A DNA stretch of 64,000 nt from Kocuria rosea (GTDB lineage Bacteria > Actinomycetota > Actinomycetes > Actinomycetales > Micrococcaceae), in the NCBI RefSeq assembly GCF_006094695.1, contig NZ_CP035103.1, positions 1,302,001-1,366,000 of the forward strand. Direction: 5' to 3'. Position numbers and translations under genes: made by a program. Below are positions 18,502 to 30,266 of this stretch, in pieces. Below the pieces are notes generated by a model, which saw only the letters and a list, made by a program, of their open reading frames with translations, was not told the origin of the DNA and searched no databases. Each line of letters starts with the position of its first letter. The first letter of the stretch is position 1.

Positions 18502-19497
18502 TCAGTCCTGCGCGCCCATGGCGTCGGCCAGGGTGTCGAAGAACTCGGTGTAGGTCTGGATGCCCTCGTTGGTGTAGGTGTCCCGGGGCATGTAGACGAC
18601 CTGGCCCTCCTGCACCGCGGTGACGTTCTGCAGGGCCGCGGCGTTCTCGATGACCTCCTGCGCCGGGGTGTACTCCGGGTCCTCGGCGGAGATCGCGGCG
18701 TCGCGGTCCAGCACGAGGATCCAGTCGGGGTTCGAGTCGGCGATCGCCTCCACGGAGATGTCGTCGCCCTGGTGGTCGTCGCTGGCGCCCTCGACCTCGA
18801 GGGCCGGTGCGAAGTCGAAGATCTCGAACAGCGGGCCCAGGGTGCGTCCGTTGCCCGGGGCGATGAAGCCGATCTCGCCGCCGGAGACGGTGACGGCCAT
18901 GACCGTGTCGCCGGGCCGGTAGCCGTCGACGACGCGCTGCATCGCCGCGTCGAAGTCGCCGTTGATCTGCTCGGCCTCGTCCTCGCGGTCGAAGACCTGG
19001 CCCAGGACGGAGGTCTGCCGCTTCAGCTCCTCGTCGAAGGGCTCGTCCTCCCGCGGGTCGAGCTCGACGATGGTGGCCTCCGGCACCAGGTCGGCGAAGT
19101 CCTCGCGGTAGTCGGCGAAGCGCTGGCCGTTGACGATGAGGTCGGGGTCCGCGGCGACGACGGCCTCGAGGTCGGGCTCGCGGTGGTTGCCGAGGTCGAC
19201 GACGGACTCGTCGTCGGCGTAGGCGATGGTGTCCGGCATGAGGGCGCGCGGGGCCGCCGCCAGTTCGACGCCCCACTCGGCGAGCGTCTCGAAGGTGCGG
19301 TTGTCGGTGGCGACGACGGACGCCGGCGGGGCCTCGACCGTCTGCGTGCCGTGGTTGTCCTCGACCTCGACCGTGGCGGCGGAGGGGGCGGACGACTCCG
19401 CGGAGGCGGCCTCGTCGCCCTGGGCCGTGCCGCAGGCGGTGAGGGCGAGGACACCGGCGACGGCCAGGAGGGCAGCCGGGTGCTGGGTGCGGTTCAT
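18502..19497 (-). CDS. Siderophore-binding lipoprotein of the ABC importer
   Basis: A 331-aa cluster-A substrate-binding protein that presents the iron chelate to the permeases outside the membrane. The N-terminus is a lipoprotein signal peptide with lipobox LTAC (Cys23). The mature part has an acidic, Ser/Ala-rich linker, then the binding-protein fold with RTFETLAEWGVELAAAP and PDLIVNGQRFADYR near residue 130. The ATG at 19497 has a GAAGGAAG site. It is the first gene of the operon and is preceded by a DtxR/IdeR-like box about 130 nt upstream. The ferri-siderophore type is unknown. Confidence 0.92.
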   Translation of the reverse strand: MNRTQHPAALLAVAGVLALTACGTAQGDEAASAESSAPSAATVEVEDNHGTQTVEAPPASVVATDNRTFETLAEWGVELAAAPRALMPDTIAYADDESVVDLGNHREPDLEAVVAADPDLIVNGQRFADYREDFADLVPEATIVELDPREDEPFDEELKRQTSVLGQVFDREDEAEQINGDFDAAMQRVVDGYRPGDTVMAVTVSGGEIGFIAPGNGRTLGPLFEIFDFAPALEVEGASDDHQGDDISVEAIADSNPDWILVLDRDAAISAEDPEYTPAQEVIENAAALQNVTAVQEGQVVYMPRDTYTNEGIQTYTEFFDTLADAMGAQD

Positions 19498-19623
19498 GGT
19501 CTTCCTTCGTGCAGAGGACGCCGGCGTGCTCCGGGGTGGAGGACGCCGGCGGGATCCGATGGGCGCGACGGACCTGCGCACGGATGCGCCGGGACGTCGA
19601 GGAGGGCACCGCTGCTCGGCCGA

Positions 19624-19641
19624 GGTAAGGGTTGCCTTACC
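19624..19641. promoter_or_regulatory. DtxR/IdeR-like iron box
   Basis: GGTAAGG and CCTTACC form an 18-bp inverted repeat separated by GTTG, embedded in an AGGTAAGG..CCTTACC context close to the consensus of DtxR/IdeR operators. Its position upstream of the siderophore importer predicts repression when iron is plentiful. Confidence 0.8.
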
Positions 19642-19748
19642 GCTCAACCTAGAGGGTCGGGCGGGCGTGAGGCAAATCATTGGCGAATACGGGCGTGACC
19701 TAATTCCCGCCGGACGTTCCCGCGGGGGTCGGCGCGCTGGCACTCGCC

Positions 19749-19777
19749 TTGACCGACTGCCAGCCCGCTCCTACAGT
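19749..19777 (+). promoter_or_regulatory. groES promoter
   Basis: TTGACC (19749-19754) and TACAGT (19772-19777) are separated by 17 nt, the best -35/-10 pair in the window. The expected start near 19784 falls inside the CIRCE element, so HrcA binding would block initiation. Confidence 0.8.
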
Positions 19778-19782
19778 TGGCC

Positions 19783-19809
19783 TTGGCACTCTCCGGGTGA
19801 GGGTGCTAA
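19783..19809 (+). promoter_or_regulatory. CIRCE operator (HrcA site)
   Basis: TTGGCACTC (19783-19791), a 9-nt spacer and GGGTGCTAA (19801-19809). This matches the CIRCE consensus TTAGCACTC-N9-GAGTGCTAA with one change in each arm that keeps most of the dyad. It predicts heat-shock control of groES-groEL by HrcA, which is not in this window. Confidence 0.9.
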
Positions 19810-19928
19810 GGGCCAGGCGATCGACCGGCACCGCGACGACGGTCGGTGCGCCGATCGGCCCGAAGCTCGACGGCGGGCTCCGCCCGCGGTCGCCCACCGT
19901 TTTCCACCCCTACAGACAAGGAGAGATC

Positions 19929-21991
<2,063 letters not shown>

Positions 21992-22032
21992 CGGCCGGCA
22001 CTGACGGCCGGCGCCGAGCCGGCCCGCCCCGC

Positions 22033-22063
22033 GGACCCGTCCCACCACCGGTGGGGCGGGTCC
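22033..22063 (+). terminator. groEL terminator hairpin
   Basis: GGACCCG-T-CCCACC pairs with GGTGGG-G-CGGGTCC around a 3-nt loop, 40 nt after the groEL stop. It ends the groESL unit ahead of the acyltransferase promoter. Confidence 0.75.
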
Positions 22064-22098
22064 GTCGCCGTCTCCGGGGGCCGCCCCGGCGCCTCCGG

Positions 22099-22104
22099 TA
22101 GAGT
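22099..22104 (+). promoter_or_regulatory. -10 box of the first acyltransferase gene
   Basis: TAGAGT with the start expected near 22111, giving a leader of about 54 nt that ends in an AGGAG ribosome site at 22154-22158. Confidence 0.5.
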
Positions 22105-22164
22105 GCGGGGGTCCGCACGACCACTGCCGCGCCCCCGGCGGCACGGTGTTCCCAGGAGATGCCC

Positions 22165-24234
22165 ATGACGACCCTCGGTGCGCAGAGCACGCCCACCGGC
22201 GTCGAGCCGGACACGGCCCGGCGGGTGGCCCGCTACGCCGGGTTCCGTCCGGAGGTGCAGGGGCTGCGCTTCGTCGCGGTGCTGCTCGTGGTGGTCTACC
22301 ACGTGTTCCTGGACCGGGTGTCCGGGGGAGTGGACATCTTCCTGCTGATCTCGGCGTTCTTCCTGACCCTGTCCTTCGTGCGCAAGCTCGAGGCGGGGAG
22401 GCCGCTGGCGCTGGGGCGGTACTGGCTGCACGTGTTCAAGCGGCTGCTGCCGCTGGCGGTGCTCACGATCCTGGGCACCCTGGTGCTGGCGTGGTGGTTC
22501 TTCCCGGAGGCGCGGATCGACCGGGTGCGCACGGAGGCGCTGGCCTCGGTCCTCTACGTGGAGAACTGGGCGCTGGCGCTGGCCGAGGTGGACTACTACG
22601 CCGCCGACGACTCCACGGCGTCCCCGTTCCAGCACTTCTGGTCCTTGTCGGTGCAGGGTCAGGTGTTCCTGCTGTGGCCGCTGGTGTTCGGGGCGGCGTG
22701 GCTCGTGTGCCGGGGCGGGCGGTGGCGGCCGGTGCCGGTGCTGGCGGTGCTCTTCGGGCTGGTCCTCGCGGTCTCCCTCGCCTGGTCGGTGCACACGACC
22801 GCCACGGACCAGGCGTTCGCCTACTTCGACACCCGGGCCCGGCTGTGGGAGTTCGCCCTCGGGTCCCTGCTGGCCCTCGCGGTGCCGTACCTGCACCCGC
22901 CGCGGGCGGCGCGGGTGGTGCTGGGCTGGGCCGGGATGCTCAGCATGGTCTCGGTCGGGGTGCTGATCGACGTGCAGGGCGCCTTCCCCGGCTGGATCGC
23001 CCTGTGGCCGCTGCTCTCGGCGGCGGCGATCATCGTGGCCGGGCACTCCGGCTCGCCCCTCGGCCTGGACCGGATCCTCGCCTCCCGGCCCCTGGTGCGG
23101 CTCGGGGACGCCTCCTACGCGCTGTACCTGGTGCACTGGCCGCTGCTGATCACCTACCTGGTGCTGCGGGACCGGCCCGTGGCCGGGCCGCGGTCGGGGG
23201 TCGCGATCATCCTGGTCTCCCTGCTGCTGGCGGTGGCCGCCACGAAGCTGGTGGAGCGCCCGTTCCAGCGGTGGGCGTGGCCGGAGCGGGACAAGCGGCG
23301 GCTGGCCGCGTCGGTGGCGGTGAGCCTGGCGCTCGTGGCGGTGCCGGTGCTGGTGTGGCAGCAGGCCGATGCACGGCGGGCGGCCGCGCTGGCGGAGGAC
23401 GCCGCCCGCAACAACCCCGGGGCCGCGGTGCTGGACCCGGGCTTCGAGTTCCGGGGCGACCCGGACGCCCCCACTCTGCCCCTCGCCTCCGCGCTGGGCG
23501 ACGAGTGGGTCGGGCTGCCCGAGCCCTGCTCCGGGGCGTTCGCCCCCGAGCAGGAGGTCCTCGAGCAGTACTGCCGCCAGACCCCGGCCCTGCCGGACCC
23601 CGAGCGGACGATCGCGGTGGTCGGCAACTCCCACATGGAGCAGTTCATGGGCGCGGTGATCCCCCTCGCGGAGGAGCGCAACTGGCAGCTCGTCGCCGTG
23701 CTGCAGCCGGGCTGCGCCTTCGCGGTGCGCCCGGAGGGGGACGCGTGCCACGAGGGCAACGACGCGGCGATCGAGTACGTGGAGCGGCTCGCCCCGGACG
23801 CGGTCATGACGACCTCGACCTACGCGGCCCGGATGGACGGTCCCGCCGAGGCCCTCGTCGGGGGGTTCCCGGAGCTGGTCGACCGCCTCACGGGCCAGGG
23901 CATCGACGTCGTCGGCTTCCGGGACAACCCCCGGTTCGACTTCAACCCCTACGAGTGCGCCGTGCGCCACGGCCAGGACGCCGACCGGTGCCGCGTGCCC
24001 GTCGAGCAGGTCCTGGCGCCCGTCAACCCGGCCGACGCCCTGCGGGACCGGAACGGCTTCGCCTCGCTCGACCTCACCGACCTCATCTGCCCGGAGGGAC
24101 TGTGCCGTCCCGTGGTGGGCAACGTGCACGTCTTCTTCGACCCGCACCACCTCACGTGGACCTACGCGCGGACGATGGCGCCGGCCCTCGAGACCCGGCT
24201 CCCCGGCACGCTCCTCCAGGAGGTGTCCTCGTGA
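22165..24234 (+). CDS. Acyltransferase-3 / SGNH fusion protein, paralog A
   Basis: A 689-aa OafA-like protein. Residues about 25-395 form a membrane acyltransferase-3 module of ten or so helices, with the conserved His in VVVYHVF and GGVDIFLLISAFFLTLSFVRK. Residues about 420-689 form an outward-facing SGNH-like domain with GNSH (nucleophile Ser; Asn instead of the usual Asp), DPHHL as the Asp-x-x-His block and several paired cysteines. Such proteins O-acylate cell-surface glycans. I place the start at ATG 22165 because AGGAG lies 6 nt before it and abuts the earlier ATG at 22159. The stop overlaps the next paralog by 4 nt. Confidence 0.85.
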   Translation: MTTLGAQSTPTGVEPDTARRVARYAGFRPEVQGLRFVAVLLVVVYHVFLDRVSGGVDIFLLISAFFLTLSFVRKLEAGRPLALGRYWLHVFKRLLPLAVLTILGTLVLAWWFFPEARIDRVRTEALASVLYVENWALALAEVDYYAADDSTASPFQHFWSLSVQGQVFLLWPLVFGAAWLVCRGGRWRPVPVLAVLFGLVLAVSLAWSVHTTATDQAFAYFDTRARLWEFALGSLLALAVPYLHPPRAARVVLGWAGMLSMVSVGVLIDVQGAFPGWIALWPLLSAAAIIVAGHSGSPLGLDRILASRPLVRLGDASYALYLVHWPLLITYLVLRDRPVAGPRSGVAIILVSLLLAVAATKLVERPFQRWAWPERDKRRLAASVAVSLALVAVPVLVWQQADARRAAALAEDAARNNPGAAVLDPGFEFRGDPDAPTLPLASALGDEWVGLPEPCSGAFAPEQEVLEQYCRQTPALPDPERTIAVVGNSHMEQFMGAVIPLAEERNWQLVAVLQPGCAFAVRPEGDACHEGNDAAIEYVERLAPDAVMTTSTYAARMDGPAEALVGGFPELVDRLTGQGIDVVGFRDNPRFDFNPYECAVRHGQDADRCRVPVEQVLAPVNPADALRDRNGFASLDLTDLICPEGLCRPVVGNVHVFFDPHHLTWTYARTMAPALETRLPGTLLQEVSS

Positions 24235-26333
24235 GCACGGTGCAGGCCGGCGCCCCGCGCCCGGACCCGGGGGCCGCCTCCCCGGGCGGCCCCGGGGGCG
24301 TCGAGCCGGACACGGCCCGGCGGGTGGCCCGGTACTCGGGGTTCCGCCCCGAGGTGCAGGGGCTGCGGTTCGTCGCGGTGCTGCTCGTGGTGGTCTACCA
24401 CGTGTTCCTCGGCCGGGTCTCCGGGGGCGTGGACGTGTTCCTGCTGATCTCCGCGTTCTTCCTCACCCTGTCCTTCGTGCGCAAGCTCGAGGCGGGAAGG
24501 CCCCTGGCCCTGGGGCGGTACTGGCTGCACGTGTTCAAGCGGCTGCTGCCGCTGGCGGTGCTCACCATCCTCGGCACCCTCGTCCTGGTGGCCGCCGTCT
24601 ACCCCGGCTCCGACGCCGGGCAGTGGCGCACCGAGGCGCTGGCCTCGGTGTTCTACGCGGAGAACTGGGCGCTCGCGCTGAGCTCCGTCGACTACTACGC
24701 CGCCGACCACTCGACCGCCTCGCCGTTCCAGCACTTCTGGTCCCTGTCGGTCCAGGGGCAGGTGTTCCTGCTGTGGCCGCTGATCTTCGCCGCCGCCTGG
24801 CTGCTCACGCGGTGGGGGAGCCTCCGGCCGGTCCCCGTCCTGGCCGCGATGTTCGGCACCGTGTTCGTGGCCTCCCTGGCCTGGTCCGTGCACAGCACCG
24901 CCGTCCAGCAGGAGTTCGCCTACTTCGACACCCGCACCCGGCTGTGGGAGTTCGCCCTCGGGTCGCTGCTCGCCCTCGCCCTGCCCTACCTGAGGCCGCC
25001 GCGGACCGCGCGCGTGGCCCTGGGCTGGGCCGGGCTGCTCAGCATGGTCTCGGTGGGGGTGCTGGTCGACGTGCAGGGGGCGTTCCCCGGGTGGATCGCG
25101 CTGTGGCCGCTGCTCTCGTCCGCGGCGATCATCGTGGCCGGCCGCTCCGGGTCCCCGTTCGGACTGGACCGGATCCTCGCCTCGCGGCCCCTGGTGCGGC
25201 TGGGGGACTCGGCCTACGCGCTGTACCTGATCCACTGGCCCGTGCTGATCACCTACCTCGTGCTGCGGGACCGGCCCATGGCCGGGCCGCGGTCGGGGGT
25301 GGTGATCATCGTCGTCTCCCTGGTGCTCGCCGTGCTGGCCACCCGGCTGGTCGAGGACCGGTTCAAGAAGTGGGCCTGGCCCGAGCAGAACAAGCGGCGC
25401 CTCGCCGGGGTCGTGGTGCTCTGCCTCGCCCTGGTCACAGCCCCCGTGCTCGCCTGGCAGCAGCTCGAGGACCGGCGTGCCGAGCGGATCCAGGCCGAGG
25501 CCGTCCGGAACAACCCCGGGGCCGCCGTCCTCGAGCCCGGCTTCGAGTTCCGCGGCGACCCGGACGCCCCGACCCTGCCCCTGCCGGAGGACCTGCCGAG
25601 GCAGCCGGCCTCCCTCGGCGAAGCCTGCCCCGAGGACCTCGACCTGCCGGAGGAGCTCCTCCGCTTCTGCCACGAGAGCGTGGCGCAGGAGGCCCCCGAG
25701 CGGACGGTGCTCGTGCTCGGCAACAGCCACCTGCAGCACTGGCTCCCCGCGCTGCGGCCCCTGGCGGAGGCCGAGCGGTGGCGGGTGCTGACCTGGATCC
25801 AGCCGGGCTGCTTCTACGCCGCCGCCGAGGACCAGCCGGGCTCGGAGAGCTGCCGGGCGTGGTTCGAGGGCGCCGAGCAGATGATCGGCACCGCCGACCC
25901 CGACCTCGTCGTCGTCCAGTCGACCTTCACCGACCTGGAGGGGGAGGTCCTCCGGCCCGGGCTGGAGCAGCGGATCCGCGAGCTCACCGACCGCGGGATC
26001 CCCGTGGTCGGGATCCGCGACACCCCCCGCTTCCCGGAGGCGCCGGCCGAGTGCGCGGTGGCGAACGGGGAGGACGACCCCAGGTGCACCTTCGCGCACC
26101 CCATGGTGGGCACGCCCGATCCCGCGCTCCCGCTCGCCCGCGAGCTGCCGCTCTACTCGACCCTGGACCTCACCGACCTGATCTGCCCGGACGGGCGGTG
26201 CCCGCCGGTCGTCGGCAACGTCTACGTGTACTGGGACGACGACCACCTCAGCCGGGTGTACTCCGAGAGCGCCGCCCCGGTCTTCGGCGAGCGGTTCCGG
26301 GAGGCCCTCGCCACCGACGGCCTCCGTCCCTGA
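24231..26333 (+). CDS. Acyltransferase-3 / SGNH fusion protein, paralog B
   Basis: A 700-aa paralog with the same layout as its neighbours: a Pro/Gly-rich N-terminus (about 25 residues), an acyltransferase-3 membrane module and an extracytoplasmic SGNH-like head with VLGNSHLQHWLPAL and DDDHL. The GTG start overlaps the preceding stop (GTGA), so the two are translationally coupled. At the DNA level its membrane module matches paralog C closely in some blocks and diverges in others. It is followed by a 194-bp gap holding a separate promoter for paralog C. Confidence 0.85.
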   Translation: MSTVQAGAPRPDPGAASPGGPGGVEPDTARRVARYSGFRPEVQGLRFVAVLLVVVYHVFLGRVSGGVDVFLLISAFFLTLSFVRKLEAGRPLALGRYWLHVFKRLLPLAVLTILGTLVLVAAVYPGSDAGQWRTEALASVFYAENWALALSSVDYYAADHSTASPFQHFWSLSVQGQVFLLWPLIFAAAWLLTRWGSLRPVPVLAAMFGTVFVASLAWSVHSTAVQQEFAYFDTRTRLWEFALGSLLALALPYLRPPRTARVALGWAGLLSMVSVGVLVDVQGAFPGWIALWPLLSSAAIIVAGRSGSPFGLDRILASRPLVRLGDSAYALYLIHWPVLITYLVLRDRPMAGPRSGVVIIVVSLVLAVLATRLVEDRFKKWAWPEQNKRRLAGVVVLCLALVTAPVLAWQQLEDRRAERIQAEAVRNNPGAAVLEPGFEFRGDPDAPTLPLPEDLPRQPASLGEACPEDLDLPEELLRFCHESVAQEAPERTVLVLGNSHLQHWLPALRPLAEAERWRVLTWIQPGCFYAAAEDQPGSESCRAWFEGAEQMIGTADPDLVVVQSTFTDLEGEVLRPGLEQRIRELTDRGIPVVGIRDTPRFPEAPAECAVANGEDDPRCTFAHPMVGTPDPALPLARELPLYSTLDLTDLICPDGRCPPVVGNVYVYWDDDHLSRVYSESAAPVFGERFREALATDGLRP

Positions 26334-26415
26334 CGACCGCCCGTCCCCGGCCGCCGGCCCCCGGCGCCGCCCGGTGACGGAGCGCCGGGTGCCCCGCGCG
26401 GCGCCGGTCGTGCGA

Positions 26416-26421
26416 TAGGGT
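26416..26421 (+). promoter_or_regulatory. -10 box of the third acyltransferase gene
   Basis: TAGGGT followed by a leader of about 100 nt and a GGAGG ribosome site at 26515-26519. It suggests that paralog C can be expressed apart from A and B. Confidence 0.45.
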
Positions 26422-26527
26422 CGCGACGGGCGCCCCCGGCCCCGCCCCCTCGCTCCGCATCCCCCCGCTCCCCTCCCGGCGCCGCCCCGCGGCCGCGTCC
26501 GGGACGCTCCCTCCTGGAGGTGCCCCC

Positions 26528-28627
26528 GTGGCCACCGTGCACGCCACCGCTCCGCAACCGTCCACCGGGACCGCCGACCGTGGGGACGCGGCCCGGCGGC
26601 GGGCAGGACGGTACTCGGGCTTCCGCCCCGAGGTGCAGGGCCTGCGCGCGGTGGCGGTGCTGCTCGTGGTGGTCTACCACGTGTTCCTCGGGCGGGTGTC
26701 CGGGGGAGTGGACGTCTTCCTGCTGATCTCGGCGTTCTTCCTGACCCTGTCCTTCGTGCGCAAGCTCGAGGCGGGGAGGCCGCTGGCGCTGGGGCGGTAC
26801 TGGCTGCACGTGTTCAAGCGGCTGCTGCCCCTGGCGGTGCTCACGATCCTGGGCACCCTGGTGCTGGTGGAGCTGTTCTACCCGGGCTACGACGCCGGGC
26901 AGTGGCGTGCCGAGGCGCTGGCCTCGGTGTTCTACGCGGAGAACTGGGCGCTGGCGCTCAACGCGGTGGACTACTACGCCGCCGACCACTCGACCGCCTC
27001 GCCGTTCCAGCACTTCTGGTCCCTGTCGGTGCAGGGACAGGTGTTCCTGCTGTGGCCCCTGGTCTTCGCCGCCGCCTGGCTGATCTCCCGGCGGACCCGG
27101 TGGAGCCCCGTGCCGGTGCTGGCGGTCGTCTTCGGGGTGGTCTTCGCGGCCTCCCTGGCGTGGTCGGTGCACAGCACGGCCGTCCAGCAGGAGTTCGCCT
27201 ACTTCGACACCCGCACCCGGCTGTGGGAGTTCGCCCTCGGGTCCCTGCTGGCCCTCGCGGTGCCCTGGCTGCGGCCCGGCCGCAGGGTGCGCGTGGTCCT
27301 GGGCTGGGCCGGGCTGGTGAGCATGGTCTCGGTGGGGGTGCTGGTCGACGTGCAGGGGGCGTTCCCCGGGTGGATCGCGCTGTGGCCGCTGCTCTCGGCG
27401 GCGGCGATCATCGTGGCCGGGCAGTCCGGGTCGCGCTTCGGGCTGGACCGGATCCTCGCCTCGGCGCCGCTGGTGCGGCTGGGGGACTCCGCCTACGCGC
27501 TCTACCTGATCCACTGGCCCGTGCTGGTCACCTACCTCGTGCTGCGGGACCGGCCGATGGCCGGGCCGCGGTCGGGGGTCGCGATCGTGCTGGTCTGCCT
27601 GGTGCTCGCGGTGCTGGCCACCCGGCTGGTCGAGGACCCGCTCAAGCGCTGGGCCTGGCCCGAGCGGTCCCGGCTGCGGCTGGCCGCGGTGATCGTGGTG
27701 TGCCTGGCGGCGGTCGCGGTCCCGGTGACCGCGGCCCGGGTGGCCGAGGAGCGGCGGGCGGTGGAGATCGCGGCGTCGGCCGACCGCAACAACCCCGGGG
27801 CGGCGGCCCTGCTGCCGGGGTTCCGGTACGAGGGCGACCCGGACGCCGAGACCGTCCCCATGATCACCGGGGAGCCGTACGCCAAGCCGTCGCTCGGCGA
27901 GCCCTGCCCGCCCGGCACGGGGGTCGGCGAGCGCTTCCGGCAGTGGTGCTTCGACACCGTCCCGAACCCCGAGCCCGCCGCCACGATGCTGGTGATCGGC
28001 AACAGCCACGTGCACCAGTGGATCCCCGCCGTCGAGCTCCTGGCCGAGCGCAACGACTGGCGGGTGGTCACCTACATCCGCGGCAACTGCCTGTACGCCC
28101 TGCCCGAGGAGCAGGTGGCCGACCACGAGGCGTGCGCGCGCTGGCTCGAGGGCGCCGACCCCGTGGTGGAGGCCGTGGACCCGGACCTGGTGCTGGTGCA
28201 GGGCACCCGCAGCACGGACGAGGACCAGGAGCAGTTCACCCCCGGGATGGAGCAGCGCATCCGCGGGCTGGCGGAGCGCGGCATCCAGGTCCTCGGCCTG
28301 CGCGACAACGCCCGGTTCGACTTCGTCCCCGCGCGCTGCGCCGCGGACCACGGGGCCGACGCCCCCGAGTGCGCCGCCTCCCACGTGATCCTGGGCCCGG
28401 ACAGCCCGCTGGCCCCGGTGGCCGAGCTGCCGCGGGTCACGATGGTCGACATGGGGGACCTCATCTGCCCGGACGGCACCTGCGTCCCGGTCATCGGCAA
28501 CGTGTTCACGTACTGGGACAACAACCACCTCACCGTCGAGTACGTGCGCAGCTTGGCGCCCCTGTTCGCGGAGCGGGTCGAGGAGGCCCTGCGCGCGGAC
28601 GGGGCCGGGTTCCCCGCGGGGTCGTGA
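26528..28627 (+). CDS. Acyltransferase-3 / SGNH fusion protein, paralog C
   Basis: A 699-aa third member of the tandem family. The membrane module carries VVVYHVFLGRVSGGVDVFLL, and the C-terminal head carries VIGNSHVHQWIPAV and DNNHL. Cys residues at SLGEPC, QWC, NC, AC, RC/EC and ICPDGTC align with those in paralogs A and B, which suggests four disulfides in an exported domain. The GTG start has GGAGG 8 nt upstream and the gene has its own -10 box. The acceptor glycan and acyl group are unknown. guaB follows after 78 nt under its own promoter. Confidence 0.85.
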   Translation: MATVHATAPQPSTGTADRGDAARRRAGRYSGFRPEVQGLRAVAVLLVVVYHVFLGRVSGGVDVFLLISAFFLTLSFVRKLEAGRPLALGRYWLHVFKRLLPLAVLTILGTLVLVELFYPGYDAGQWRAEALASVFYAENWALALNAVDYYAADHSTASPFQHFWSLSVQGQVFLLWPLVFAAAWLISRRTRWSPVPVLAVVFGVVFAASLAWSVHSTAVQQEFAYFDTRTRLWEFALGSLLALAVPWLRPGRRVRVVLGWAGLVSMVSVGVLVDVQGAFPGWIALWPLLSAAAIIVAGQSGSRFGLDRILASAPLVRLGDSAYALYLIHWPVLVTYLVLRDRPMAGPRSGVAIVLVCLVLAVLATRLVEDPLKRWAWPERSRLRLAAVIVVCLAAVAVPVTAARVAEERRAVEIAASADRNNPGAAALLPGFRYEGDPDAETVPMITGEPYAKPSLGEPCPPGTGVGERFRQWCFDTVPNPEPAATMLVIGNSHVHQWIPAVELLAERNDWRVVTYIRGNCLYALPEEQVADHEACARWLEGADPVVEAVDPDLVLVQGTRSTDEDQEQFTPGMEQRIRGLAERGIQVLGLRDNARFDFVPARCAADHGADAPECAASHVILGPDSPLAPVAELPRVTMVDMGDLICPDGTCVPVIGNVFTYWDNNHLTVEYVRSLAPLFAERVEEALRADGAGFPAGS

Positions 28628-30232
<1,605 letters not shown>

Positions 30233-30266
30233 GCGACCGTCCGCAGCACCGTTCGGAAAGGACACC

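Larger units (their letters stand above)
19498..19928. other. Divergent regulatory region between the iron operon and groES
   Basis: A 431-bp gene-free stretch. The left half carries the leader of the binding-protein gene and the iron box (19624-19641). The right half carries a TTGACC/TACAGT promoter and a CIRCE operator for groES, followed by a leader of about 145 nt. I see no convincing small ORF. Confidence 0.8.

Noticed and set aside
22159..22161. Upstream ATG for acyltransferase paralog A
   Set aside because: It directly abuts the AGGAG ribosome site, leaving no spacing; ATG 22165 is placed correctly.
22165..28627. Acyltransferase trio as a mobile or integrated element
   Set aside because: No transposase, integrase, terminal repeats or composition shift; tandem duplication with gene conversion explains the similarity.
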